Of a stretch of 64,000 nt of DNA, positions 31,396 to 42,070 are shown piece after piece. The stretch covers positions 1,992,672 to 2,056,671 of the forward strand of contig NC_065405.1 in the NCBI RefSeq assembly GCF_024362695.1. Reading direction: 5' to 3'. The position numbers and the translations under genes are program-made. Within the stretch, counting starts at the first letter, position 1; every line of letters starts with the position of its first letter. Under the pieces are notes generated by a model. The model was given only the letters and a program-made list of their open reading frames with translations, made no database searches and was not told the origin of the DNA. This stretch comes from Pectinophora gossypiella (Eukaryota; Arthropoda; Insecta; Lepidoptera; Gelechiidae).

Positions 31396-32798
31396 ACCCC
31401 GACGACTGGAAACTTACGCGTGTTATACCGATACCTAAAGGAGGAGCAGACACAGATTTGAGCGGGTATAGGCCGGTAGCTGTGCTCTCGTCATTTGCCA
31501 AAGTTTTTGAGACGGCATTACATAATTCAATTTCTGCCCAAGTCAGTGCACAGCTGAGTGACGCGCAACATGGGTTTCGACCAGGTCGCAGTACGGATAG
31601 CAATCTTATGTGTTTCATGTCCAGGGTGATGCCGATCGTAGATTCGGAGGTAGGAGGGCAGGTGGATGCAGCTTACTTCGATTTTCGAAAGGCTTTTGAT
31701 CTAGTGGACAATGACGTCTTGTTGAGGAAACTCGCGGCCATAGGTTTCACGAATCACTTGTTAAGCTTTTTCGCGAGCTATTTGCGAGATCGTAGACAGT
31801 ACGTGGAATACGCAGGTTACAACTCGGAACCGTATTATACATTCTCCGGGGTGAGTCAAGGTAGTAACCTTGGCCCATTGGAGTTTTTAATAATGATTAA
31901 CGACCTTCCGGGTGCTGTTAAATCGGCGGGCTGTTTATTATTTGCTGATGACCTGAAATTATTTATGAAGGTGAAAGACATTTCAGACAGTGTAAGGTTA
32001 CAGCAGGACATCGATAGGGTGGTGCAGTGGAGTCGCGACAATAAGCTGTCATTTAACGTTTCCAAATGTAACGTGATAAGCTTCAGTCGGGCGCGTGCTC
32101 CACTGCAGCATGACTACTTGGTGGACGGGGCGGTGATGCCGCGTGTTTCCTCAATAAAAGACTTAGGAGTGCGTTTGAACTGTGATTTGACATTTCGTGA
32201 TCACATTATCGATTCGTGTAAACATGCTTTTCGGAATTTAGGATTCATCTTGCGTCAATCGAGGGATGAGTTAAGTATAGCGATAGTTAAAACGTTATAT
32301 AACGCGTTAGTGAGGAGTAAGCTAGAAATGAGTGCAATCATTTGGTCTCCCCATGAGAATAAATATTGTCTTATGGTGGAGAAAATACAAAACAAATTCA
32401 CTAGGTATTTATATTTAGTACAATATGGTGTGTATCCTTTCTACCCACTTATGTACCCATCGTTATTTGTACTAGGAATGGTTGGGTACTACCAGTTACA
32501 GGTAAGACGGGATGTGACTTTGTTAAAATATATTTTTAAAGTATTTAGAGGACAATTGACCAATCCGGAAATTTTGTCGTCACTATGTCTTTATGTACCG
32601 GACAATTATTGCAACGTGCGACGGCAACCGCAAATGTTTAAAGTCCCGCTGTCGAGAACCAATCTTGGTTGGTACTCGCCGGTTACTCGCGCGATGCGGA
32701 TGCTTAACGCCCTGGCCCAGGACAACCCGGACGTTGACCTGTACAGCTGTTCGGTGGCCAAATTCACAGATGTGGCATTTCGCTATTGTTCAAGTTAA
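31383..32798 (+). pseudogene. LINE-Z ORF2, reverse transcriptase part
   Basis: The open phase starts at the deletion junction (YPDDWKLTRVIPIPKGGADT) although no ATG is present. RT motifs are otherwise complete: GYRPVAVLSSFAKVFE, QHGFRPGRSTDSN, AAYFDFRKAFD, GVSQGSNLGP, LLFADDLKLF (catalytic Asp pair), then KCNVISFSR and KDLGVRLN. The C-terminal thumb/extension runs to AFRYCSS. RT motifs and their spacing fit the Jockey/CR1 group. Without its N-terminal block, and out of phase with the endonuclease, the enzyme cannot be made as one protein. A single deletion explains the break, since the rest is clean. Confidence 0.88.
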
Positions 32799-32881
32799 AT
32801 AATAATAATTGTTATGTCTTATATGTATTTGTTTCAGTCGAATTGGTTTTTACTGTAATGGCTGAATGTAAAACTGTAAAA

Positions 32882-32912
<31 letters not shown>

Positions 32913-32916
32913 ATAT
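32799..32916 (+). mobile_element. LINE-Z 3' UTR and (AAAT)n tail
   Basis: A short 3' UTR with TGTAAAACTGTAAAATAAAT ends in nine AAAT units (32881-32916). The tail marks the retroposition end. The short UTR is typical for this LINE group. Confidence 0.85.
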
Positions 32917-33422
32917 TCTACACTAGAAGTGAAGTGAACCAACGTGTTTATCAGGAGGCGTTATCTTAACGTGCAAATGCAACATACTTACATAAATTCG
33001 AGTCCGAACCCTACTTTCGGACTTTTGAACTGTATCTATGATGGCTAGGTAGAACACAACTTACCATAAGGGACATAACAAGCTACGTTCCACATAAACT
33101 ATATTATATAGATGGTGTTATACAGATTTTACGTAATAACTACCTATTGCTCGGATACTTACATAATTATTCAGAAATATAATGTAATAGCAGAGGCATA
33201 TATAAAAAGAATTGTTGCCTGATATTTGGATTAGATATGGTAAAAAAATATGTTGCTCCCTATATCGATTCTCTTTATTTTGATCCGTAGAGCTACCATG
33301 CGCAACGTGGTACGTTCCTAATTGGGCGAGTCAGGGCTACTTCTACTAATGAGTTAAGTATCCAGGCTTCGCCAAGTTTTTTATTAGACCAACGTGATAA
33401 GTGGTACTATATCTAAATAAAC
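32917..33422. other. No feature seen
   Basis: Unassigned AT-rich flank of LINE-Z. Confidence 0.3.
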
Positions 33423-33434
33423 ATTGGGAATAAG

Positions 33435-33733
33435 CATTATCCCGTTTTTCACAAGGTCCGCTTACCTAACCTGAAGATTTGACAGGTCCGGTTTTTTACA
33501 GAAGCGACTGCCTGTCTGACCTTCCAACCCGCGAAGGGAAAACTAGCTAAATACAAGTTAGGTCATACCTCCGAAAATGCATTTCTTGGGAATGTGGGTT
33601 TCCTCAGAATGTTTTACTTCACCGCTGAGCACGTGATAATTATTTATGATCCAAACATGAATTTGAAAAAAAAATCGATAATCATTGGTTTAGGCCTTTG
33701 CTGGATCTACCAACTGGGTTACCACGGCTCCAT
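33435..33733 (-). mobile_element. SINE-2 with target duplication (antisense)
   Basis: The element is complete but for part of the head: CATTATCCCGTTTTTCACAA at the left, CAACTGGGTTACCACGGCTC at the right. ATTGGGAATAAG (33423-33434) and ATTAGGAATAAG (33734-33745) form a 12-bp target duplication with one difference. Confidence 0.88.
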
Positions 33734-33745
33734 ATTAGGAATAAG

Positions 33746-34732
33746 GTTGCCACTCATAATTAATTAGGTAATTAGGGGGGTAACTACGGATAGGCTGCAT
33801 CAGCTGTCTCCATAAGTTTTAATTATAGGTGACTCATTATATGCTTCAGATATGCCGGACAAATAGAGAACAGAAACCCGTTAAAAGTTTAAAACTTTGT
33901 GCCTGTAATAAAGAATAATAAGAGTAAGTAATATAAAATATAAGAATGACGTCATCTTCTCAATTTCAAATGATGATGAATTTTCCATCCTTTTATCATA
34001 TACGAAAGTTATCTTGTACCCACCTGTTGTTTGTGAATTGCAAATCTTGTTACATACTATACAAGATGAGAAATTGTATAAATCATTATGTATAATATAG
34101 ATACGATGGGTCTATATTATAATCCATAATTGAAAATACCGAAATTGACTATACCTCGTCATTAAGATCCATAATCATTGAAGTCTAAAATGTACAAATT
34201 ATAAAAGAATAACTTTGATATAAATAATTTAAATACGCATAAAAATTAAAAAGCATGAAAAGAATACACGTACCCTTAAATTGGTTCTCCTTTTAATAAA
34301 ACTAGTAATCAATACATATATAAGTAAGTATTCAATTCATCTAATTTTTATTCACATTTTTTTTATTCCATATAAATTTTCGGTTTTATAAATGCAAGTC
34401 TGCACCGCCGCCTGACGGGCCTTCATGAGAGCAAACGATAGGGGCTGCAAAAGATCGCGAGGAGTGGAAATCTGTTATTCGAGCCCTACATCCCAACAGG
34501 GGTTAAAAGGATTGAACAAGAAGACACATCCTGAAGTGTAGCTCGTAAAACTCACCTATTTGCCAATATTTGAAATCATAAAGTCGATTGAATTTGAATC
34601 GGACATTATTCTCAATATCTCATGTGATATCGGTGAAAAGATTTCACAAATCTTTGTCAGGCAAATATTATAGCCAAGGTCATGTGATTGCGAAAGATAC
34701 GTCACAAAGCAAATTTTAGATACTTATATATT
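33746..34732. other. No feature seen
   Basis: Unassigned AT-rich DNA. Confidence 0.3.
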
Positions 34733-34797
34733 TTTTGACGTGACTTATTGTGGATTTGCCGCAAATGACCGGAACAAATACCTACTTGGCCGGAACC
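34733..34797 (-). mobile_element. RP-A 3' end (antisense)
   Basis: TTTTTTGACGTGACTTATTG, GGATTTGCCGCAAATGA and CTACTTGGCCGGAAC; a short copy with a small internal change. Confidence 0.7.
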
Positions 34798-34904
34798 TGC
34801 TTTTAATTTGAATCAAGGTGCAGCACACAGAATTTACTTTTTAACCATACTTAAGTATTTATTAAACATCGTTACAAGTCAGTCGATTACATAAGATTAC
34901 TAAA

Positions 34905-35330
34905 TCTTTTAAGGGGCAATGTATACGTTTTTACAATAAGATTCCCATTGACATTCAGAATTTGCCTTTCAACTGTTTTAAGACAGTAGTTAAACAAAAA
35001 CTTTACAAAAAAGGTTATTATAAAGTTAGTGATTATTTAGAAGATATACATCACAGTTAACTGTCTGAGAATTGATAATATATAAGGCAGCTAAATTACT
35101 CAATTGTATACCAATATTTTATGTTTATTTTTATTTTTTTTAAAGAACGTCTAGGGCCCTGTGCTGAGGTTTTTCTTGCAGCTTCTTTTCCCCGGCTACG
35201 TACAGGTTGTGAGAAGCTGCAGTAGTTTTAGGCAGATAAGACGTTCGTTATGTAAAAATTGACGAATCGAAGTGTAACTATGTTACCTACTGAATAAAGA
35301 TATTTTTGAATTTGAACTTGAATTTGACAT
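34905..35330 (+). mobile_element. LINE-Y 3' end
   Basis: The frame near 34915-35060 encodes CIRFYNKIPIDIQNLPFNCF and YYKVSDYLEDIHHS, the same C-terminus as LINE-X but clearly diverged. The 3' UTR then carries GGTTTTTCTTGCAGCTTCTT, GTTGTGAGAAGCTGCAGTAG (self-complementary) and ends AATAAAGATATTTTTGAATT. So LINE-X and LINE-Y are sister families with unrelated 3' UTRs. Confidence 0.8.
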
Positions 35331-35940
35331 CCTTTGAATTAAAGAATTAAAATTATTCATACGCTCACATTTTTTCAGACCTAAAAATATATTCACAGTC
35401 AATCAACCAGTCTTTTCAATCAACTTAATAGATTCAACAATACACCAAACTATTAGAAAGAAAGAAAAAAATATTCGCCAAAAAATACGAATTGTTGCGT
35501 TGACAGCGACTGCCCGACCGGCGATTCCCGCTACGGCGAGTCTCTTTACGGCGAGGGGCTTGAAGTCGCACGATTTTTTTTTATATAATATAACAGTCAT
35601 GGTAAAAACTGTTTGGAAAGCAGCTCTTCATCAATTCGGAAATGTTTTTTTTTAGGAATTAAACCAGCAAGACTAAAATTTGAAAAAAGAAAACAACGAA
35701 TATTCATTTTTTGTATTTTGTAGGTGCCTTTGGGTAATATTTACACATTCTTTAGTGACAGTAATTGAATATTGAATTATAAATAATGCCGAAACGGTTA
35801 CAGCTCAGCACAAGCCATAGTCTAGCTGTAGCTACATTTTCAGCTGCAGCCGATTTATTTACACTATTATAATTATAATAATAATAATGATGTTATACAC
35901 AAGTTCGTCTTTAACAAGGCAATGACCTGTTGGTTCAATC
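35331..35940. other. Unassigned DNA
   Basis: A GC-rich patch at 35496-35572 (GACAGCGACTGCCCGACCGG) lies in a 65-codon minus frame (35403-35600). It is repeat-like in feel, but I have no second copy in the window. Confidence 0.3.
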
Positions 35941-36048
35941 AATAAGTTTTTGACAAGTTAAAAAGCTGGCTGAGCTGACTCGCGAAATCAGCGCGGACAA
36001 TGAAGCAGTTCTCGGAATAATCAGCCCAAGTTCAGTGAGGCTTCGAAA
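35941..36048 (+). repeat. 108-bp direct repeat, copy 1
   Basis: AATAAGTTTTTGACAAGTTA through AGTGAGGCTTCGAAAA is repeated at 36369-36476 with only two or three differences. The second copy ends in (TAAA)n, suggesting that both are 3' ends of a LINE or SINE. Confidence 0.75.
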
Positions 36049-36368
36049 ATAGCGGGTGAGTCAACAGGAAAAATATAACCACATCTGCCTTAAAAGACAT
36101 TTTAGACATTAAAAACAGTGTAACTACAAAATGATGACTAAAGATAAACTTCGCTTAAAAGAATACTTTTCATAATTATGTTTTTCCTGATTAAAATTCA
36201 TAAGTAAGTTAAATAGAAGAAAGAAAATGTTATTGTTTAGTTTTAGATCTGCCTTTATTTAGTAATCAGAGTTTCATAATTTATTTTGAACATAGTACAC
36301 GACCTAATTCTATGTTCTCTAAATATCAAGCAACAATTATTTTTATAAGCACCTATTGGACCAATCAA

Positions 36369-36498
36369 ATAAGTTTTTGACAAGTTAAAAAGCTGGCGGA
36401 GCTGACTCACGAAATCAGCGCGGACAATGAAGCAGTTCTCGGAATAATCAGCCCAAGTTCAGTGAGGCTTCGAAAACTTATAAATAAATAAATAAATA
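36369..36498 (+). repeat. 108-bp direct repeat, copy 2, with (TAAA)n tail
   Basis: Same block as 35941-36048, followed by (ATAA)n at 36477-36498. Just after the tail the hAT-like element begins. Confidence 0.75.
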
Positions 36499-36499
36499 A

Positions 36500-36902
36500 A
36501 ATTAGTGATGTGCCGGATCGTTAAAAATGTATATCCGCGGATACGGATCTGAATACGGTTATTTAGTGTAAAGATCCGCGGATACGGATACGGATCTTTA
36601 TTTTCTTAAAAAAAAGATTAAAGTTTTAGTTATTTCATTGTTATAAAAGTGATATTTTATCTTGCTTTCATTATAAAGATCTATCTATCTAAATTTCTGC
36701 AATATAAAGGTGCCAAATATTTGATTTTAAGAAATAAAAACAATCTATGTGGAATTTTATAGTTTTTTATTTAATAATTCTACTTAATCACCTGAAAAAG
36801 ATCCGTAAAAGATCCGCGTGAAAAGTAACGGACACGGATACGGATTTTTCTTTTATCTCGGATATCCGCGGATACGGATACGGATATTCGGAACATCACT
36901 AG
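36500..36902. mobile_element. hAT-like non-autonomous element packed with GGATAC repeats
   Basis: The ends TTAGTGATGTGCCGGA and TTCGGAACATCACTAG are inverted repeats of about 15 bp. Inside, CGGATACGGATACGGAT-type blocks and the palindrome ATCCGCGGAT recur near 36532, 36575, 36812 and 36865, within about 100 bp of each end. The middle 36610-36780 is AT-rich and lacks an ORF. Short TIRs and clustered subterminal repeats are known for hAT elements. Confidence 0.65.
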
Positions 36903-37186
36903 CACCTATATGCTTCTGCCATTACATTGTATTTTAGCATAATTATGTACTCGAGTAATGAGAAAATAGGTAATTATCACTTTAAAGCTGTACAACGCCA
37001 TATATATTGTTTTTTTTGAACGTAGGCTGGAAAATCCCTCATTAGGTTAGTTGTTATCCATATCATATTAATAAATATAAAATCTATTTTGTCTGGTATC
37101 TGGTCGAGTAAGCAATCGGCGGATTTATTACAGAAATTAAAACAAATACGTTGGTTAAATGGTAACATAAACATAAACTGCCTATA

Positions 37187-37498
37187 TGCGTCCCACTGCT
37201 GGGCACAGGCCTCCCCTCAATCAACCGGAGGGGGTATGGAGCATACTCCACCATGCTGCTCCAATGCGGGTTGGTGGAGGTGTTTTACGGCTAATAGCCG
37301 GGACCAACGGCTTAACGTGCCCTCTGAAGCACGGAATCATCTTACTTTTTCGGACAATCAGGTGATTCAAGTCTGAAAAGTCCTTACCAAACAAAGGACA
37401 GTCTCACAAAGTGATTTCGACAATGTCCCCATCGGGAATCGAACCCGGACCTCCAGATCGTGAGCCTCACGCTCTAACCACTAGACCACGGAGGCTGT
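37187..37498 (-). mobile_element. SINE-1 variant, full length (antisense)
   Basis: The head at the right (ACCACTAGACCACGGAGGC; B box GGAATCGAACCCGG) is followed leftward by the usual body (GTGCC, GGACCAACGGCTTAACG) and then a different tail: CAATGCGGGTTGGTGGAGGT, GAGCATACTCCACCATG and CGTCCCACTGCTGGGCACAG. So the head and body are shared with SINE-1 but the tail module is not. Confidence 0.85.
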
Positions 37499-38068
37499 AA
37501 AATGGTAAATAGCGTAATATCTTTAAAAAGGTGTATACTTAGGTATAAAGGCTGCTAGATATTATATAGATGCAGTAACAAATACCTACAGACTTCAATA
37601 TTTTACGTAGACCTTCTAATGATGAGTGTTAATGCGAAAGTTTAAAACAACAAATGCATTTGAATTCAAAACATTCAATTGTTTTTACAAAACAATCAAC
37701 GAAAGAAACAAAATAAACAATAAAAGGGAATTTGTTATCATTTACGAATGTCGCGATCGATTCTTGGCAGAACCCTATTGTTAGAATTAAATACCTACTT
37801 ACTCTCATACTGTTTAAAAATAATTTCTTTGTGAAATAAAATTTACTTACAGCATAGCAAAAATAGAAGGATTCCAAAAGAAATCACTAAAATATGATTA
37901 ATATTATTAGGTTTAGGATGGCAGAACTAGTTTTTTATTTATTATAGGCGGAAGACCGAAGGTTCTTTTTATTAAAATGCAAACCCCTGTTCAGCTATTG
38001 TGTCTGGAAATCTCGGCAAGAACTATAAGTGCGTAAGAGACAATACAAATTTAGCTGGATCCGCCATT
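37499..38068. other. No feature seen
   Basis: Unassigned AT-rich DNA. Confidence 0.3.
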
Positions 38069-38080
38069 AATAAAAGATCA

Positions 38081-38319
38081 TTTTTTTTTGAAGTGACTTT
38101 TTGTAGATTTGCCGCAGATGGCATTAACTACTTGGCCGGACAAATGGGGAGCGCTGAAGGCTCTCCAGAGGGTGCCCAGTTGGGCGCGAACCTCGGCTCA
38201 GGGCGTCGTCTGAGAGGAGAAATATTTGAAAGAATTAATCGACCCTAGTGGATCGATAGCGATAAGCGCTGAATGAGGAAAATCGTCGACCACGCCGGCG
38301 GGGTCGGTATCGGGGTCCT
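38081..38319 (-). mobile_element. RP-A with 12-bp target duplication (antisense)
   Basis: A T run, GACTTTTTGTAGATTTGCCG, CTTGGCCGGACAAATGGGG, GGTGCCCAGTTGGGCGCGAA and CACGCCGGCGGGGTCGGTAT. AATAAAAGATCA occurs at 38069-38080 and 38320-38331. The poly(A)-type end, 5' truncation and 12-bp duplication show retroposition. Confidence 0.92.
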
Positions 38320-38331
38320 AATAAAAGATCA

Positions 38332-38811
38332 AAATTAACATTACTTAATTACTTACTAAATATTATGCCTATCGATAAACAGATCATACCGACTAATGTA
38401 ACAATGATTTGGTGTACTTACTTTGTCAACTGATTTAAAGCGACAATGCAAATATTCGATTAATATGTGTGATAATACTACTGCTCTCAGGTGGGGAGGT
38501 GCTCGTCGTAATCAAACAATTCAGCAATTCTCTTGAATAATGTTATATTTTCATAAACGATGTTAACTCTCCAACTCTTCATAACAGATTACCGCAACCG
38601 AACAAAATTCCACGTCACCGCCTTTTAAAAAAAGGCGGGAAAGCGTTCCCGTTCGAAAAAGAAGAAATCAAAATAAAAACAAATGAAATAATATGCCAGT
38701 TCCAAATTAAAAATAATAAAGTCGTGACACAGATTCACGACTTTATTCCGTCTGTTATTAAGTTATATAATCTAATAATAATTAAATAAACATTACGAAC
38801 CCTAACATATG
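38332..38811. other. No feature seen
   Basis: Unassigned DNA. A short hairpin (ATAAAGTCGTGACAC / CACGACTTTAT) lies at 38716-38751. Confidence 0.3.
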
Positions 38812-38926
38812 TAAGTACGTAGTCGTTACACCCATATCAGGGACCTACTGCGGCTCAATAATAACCCTGACACCAGTGTCGCTGAGGTTGGTCATCCACC
38901 TTACAACTCGCACGATAAAGAAAATT
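38812..38926 (+). mobile_element. SINE-1 tail fragment
   Basis: GTAGTCGTTAC, CTGCGGCTCAATAATAACCC and CACGATAAAGAA; diverged copy. Confidence 0.65.
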
Positions 38927-39246
38927 TCATAATAAAAAAATAAAACATAAGGTAAGTACATCGTTTGTCGCCAACTTTCGCCGATTTCGAAGCCTAATAA
39001 TGAAAACCGATGAAGTCTGAAAATCAACCTCGGTTGAACTGGCGTTTTCCTGTAACCAGCTTAGTACGAGCATCCGGGTGTAACAACCAGTCGACGCATC
39101 CGCCGATTCACACACATATAGTACAGGAGGCGATGCATTATTTTCCGTGATAAACAATATTCACAATATCTCGTCACTATTTGTTATAGACACCAAAACT
39201 CGTACGCTTCACCTTTTTAGGTGATACTTAACAATAGGTTATAATA

Positions 39247-39812
39247 ATTGGGCAGTTTCTTAGGTCAAAGATAAATTATGAAATTCTGATTACTAAGTAA
39301 ATAAAGCAGATCTAAAAGTAACAAAACAGTTTTCCTTTTTCTATTTAACTTACTCCTTACTTACCTGGGTTTGAATCCCGGTGAGGACATATCACAAAAA
39401 TCACTTTGTGATCCCTAGTTTAGTTAAGACATTACAGGTTGATCACCTGATTGTCCGAAAGTAAGATGATCCGTGCTTCGGAAGGCACGTTAAGCCGTTG
39501 GTCTCGGTTACTGCTTACTGATGTAAGTATGTAGTCGTTATATGAGCCATGTCAGGGGCCTTTGGCGGCTCAGTAATAACCCTGACACCAGGGTTGATGA
39601 GGTTGGTATTCCACGTCACAACTCACACGATAAGTAGTAAGTATTTATCTTACTTATGAATTTTAATCAAGAAATATGCAATAATAAGTGTGACATTTTG
39701 TCACGTTTTTCTATGACGTCACAGGTTGCGTTTTCATTCAAATTCCATAGTAATTTCGTGTTTTGACGTTTAGTAAAAAGTAAAGTAAAACGGAAACTAT
39801 CTTTTTATGACA
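39247..39812. repeat. MITE-L interrupted by a SINE-1 copy
   Basis: The left part (39247-39364: GGGCAGTTTCTTAGGTCAAA) and right part (39636-39812: AATAAGTGTGACATTTTGTC, TTTTGACGTTTAGTAAAAAG) are the two halves of MITE-L, as shown by the uninterrupted order in 15124-15342. The SINE-1 sits between them. Confidence 0.75.
39365..39635 (+). mobile_element. SINE-1, truncated at the B box
   Basis: It starts CCTGGGTTTGAATCCCGGTG and runs through an intact body to CACACGATAAG. It lies within a MITE-L copy, so it is the younger insertion. Confidence 0.85.
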
Positions 39813-40327
39813 CGTGACACGTGGCTGATTGAGGTGAGGCCTGTGCCCAGCAGTAAGACGTAATAGTGGCCGATTTTGTTTACTGTTTACAAGACGTGAC
39901 GTGATCATAATAGATTCAGTAGCTTTTAGAAATCGTTAGGTACCAAAAGTCGTAATTGATCTCAAGACGAAAAAAGTAAATGAAATTGATGCCAAAACTG
40001 AAGAAAAAGTAATAAACATCAGGCACAAATATCCATAGTTAAAGATGAACCACACCAAGTAAAAATGGTACCATAATAGTAAGTTTCGTGTTTACCGGAA
40101 CGATGAAAACAAAATTAATCGAGGCTATTGAAAGCGAGAATGAATTGAATGCATTTCGCATGTCTCTAAAAGGTTAAAATTTCACTGGTTTACTTTTACC
40201 AATATTCTGATCGACAATTTCGCAGTGCTTTGGTCAGATTATTATTAAATTTTGCATTGTTGGTAAACAAAGATGTGACCTTTACTTCTTACTTACTTTC
40301 TAGGTAGTAAGTCTACCCGATTTACCA
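39813..40327. other. Unassigned DNA with a SINE-tail scrap
   Basis: GAGGCCTGTGCCCAGCAGTA (39836-39856) is the tail module of the SINE-1 variant. The rest shows nothing. Confidence 0.35.
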
Positions 40328-40383
40328 TTTTTGACGTGAGTTATTGTAGATTTGACGCATAAGCATTAACTACTTGGCACAAC
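40328..40383 (-). mobile_element. RP-A 3' end (antisense)
   Basis: TTTTTGACGTGAGTTATTGT, AGATTTGACGCA and AACTACTTGGCAC; abuts the SINE-1 copy at 40384. Confidence 0.7.
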
Positions 40384-40494
40384 AAAATTTTGTGATCCCT
40401 GGTTTAGTTTGGACGTTGCAGGCTGATCACCTGATTGTCCAAAAGTCAGATGATCCTTGCTTCCATGAGTCCCGGTTACTACTTACTGACTGTA

Positions 40495-40822
40495 TAGACG
40501 TAATATACGATCCTGACGACCCGATTATTCTAGCCAGAGGCAGCCAACCAGCTCGCGACAACAAATTCAGAACCCCGATAACGACCACGCCGGCGTGGTC
40601 GACGTTTTTCCTCATTCAGCGCTTATCGCTATCGTCCCACTAGAGTCCATAAATTCTTTCAAATATCATATATATATGTCGTCTCAGACGACGCCCTGAC
40701 CCGGGTCCTGTTGTCTTAAATTTTGTACCGGGTGAGAGCCCTCAGCGCTCCCCATTTGTCCGGCCAAGTAGTAAATACCATCTGCGGCAAATCTACAATA
40801 AGTCAACTCTTAAAAAAAAAAC
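40495..40822 (+). mobile_element. RP-A inside SINE-1
   Basis: It begins in the conserved peptide frame (VIYDPDDPI), continues with CCACGCCGGCGTGGTCGACG, CATTTGTCCGGCCAAGTAGT and an A run. One segment (after CTGAC) lacks about 30 bp compared with 63532-63885. Confidence 0.85.
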
Positions 40823-40882
40823 ATGAGCCATGTCAAGGGCCTTTAGTGGCTCAATAGTAACCCTAAAGGTTACTGAGGTTAG

Positions 40883-41252
40883 AATAAAAATAAAATTGCT
40901 ATTCAAAATTCTAGATTAAAAATTCATCTTTTTTGAGGTTATGTATGCGTTTTTACAATAAAATACCAGATAACATTTAAAATTTTACTTTATGTAAAAC
41001 AGCTTATTATAAGATTAATGACTACCTAAATGATAAAAATGTGTGGTATTGAATGTGTTCCTCTAGTTATTAAATAATTTGTAATGTATACCCTCACTGG
41101 TTTTTAAAAGATGTGTTGCTGTTGCAGTTTCTTGTCATTTCTTCTCCTCAGCCATAACACCTTGCGAAATGACGTAAATTCAAAAATGTTACATTGACCT
41201 TCAACAAATTTATCTATGATAATTACGTTGAATAAATGATTCTGATTTCTGA
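40883..41252 (+). mobile_element. LINE-X 3' end inside SINE-1
   Basis: It matches 6250-6662: AATAAAAATAAAATTGCTAT, GTTTTTACAATAAAATACCA, GTTGCTGTTGCAGTTTCTTG and a GATTCTGATTTCTG tail. An internal deletion of about 35 bp falls near 40980. Confidence 0.85.
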
Positions 41253-41278
41253 GTCATCCAACACGATAGAAGAAGAAT

Positions 41279-41686
41279 TATATTTCATGACCCTCCCGGC
41301 CTACATTTCGCCAAATTTCAACAGGCGTGCGACAGTCAGTATTATCTGTAAACACCATTGTAATAATGGTTACAAAGCTACCAGCACTGCCGTCAATACC
41401 CTCTGAAATGACGTTATTTCCTCTAATTGCCACAATTGACGGAGTGTCAACGCTTGACTCCGCTGATCCGGCTAATTCTATTCATCAGGTGTCATGACTC
41501 TTTTGGTTAGGAAATCAAGTGGTCTAGATACTGCTATGGTATGTTTCTGTTACTAAACACCTAATTGATGTTTGGTGACATGATCCTGTGTAGCAGCTCT
41601 ATGACAATTCTTTAAAATACGAATTGTCTGTTTTTAAAGTGTGTTAGTGTTGATTCCATAGTATGCTCTTGCGGCCTTGGTATGAC
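41279..41686. other. No feature seen
   Basis: Unassigned DNA between the mosaic and the next RP-A copy. Confidence 0.3.
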
Positions 41687-41697
41687 GCTCCCTGGCC

Positions 41698-41942
41698 CCG
41701 CCGGCGTGGTCGACGATTTCCCTCAATCAGCGCTTATCGCTATCGACCGGCTAGGGTCGATTAATTCTTCCAAATATTTTTCCTCTCAGACGACGCCCTA
41801 AGCCGAGGTTCGCGCCCAACAGGGCACCCTCAGGCATGTTGTCTTAATCGTTGTACCGGGTGAGAGCCTTCAGCGCCCCCCATTTGTCCGGTCAAGTAGT
41901 TAATGTAATCTGCGGCAAATCTACAATAAGTCAAAAAAATAT
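41698..41942 (+). mobile_element. RP-A with 11-bp target duplication
   Basis: CCGCCGGCGTGGTCGACGAT, GACGCCCTAAGCCGAGGTTC, CATTTGTCCGGTCAAGTAGT and a short A run. GCTCCCTGGCC occurs at 41687-41697 and 41943-41953. Confidence 0.92.
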
Positions 41943-42070
41943 GCTCCCTGGCCGTACCACTGTTCAGTACACAACTTCTCCTTCCACCTTCATATGTACA
42001 CCAAGAAAAAATAGTACATTAAAGCATAAAAGAAAATGAATGTAAATGCCCGGCTAGGGAGTGTCCAATT

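Larger units (their letters stand above)
40384..41278 (+). mobile_element. SINE-1 copy split by two later insertions
   Basis: Three SINE-1 pieces lie in order: 40384-40494 (body to TACTTACTGACTG), 40823-40882 (ACATGAGCCATGTCAAGGGC to CTGAGGTTAG) and about 41253-41278 (CATCCAACACGATAGAAGAA). The first gap holds an RP-A copy and the second a LINE-X 3' end. Confidence 0.75.
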
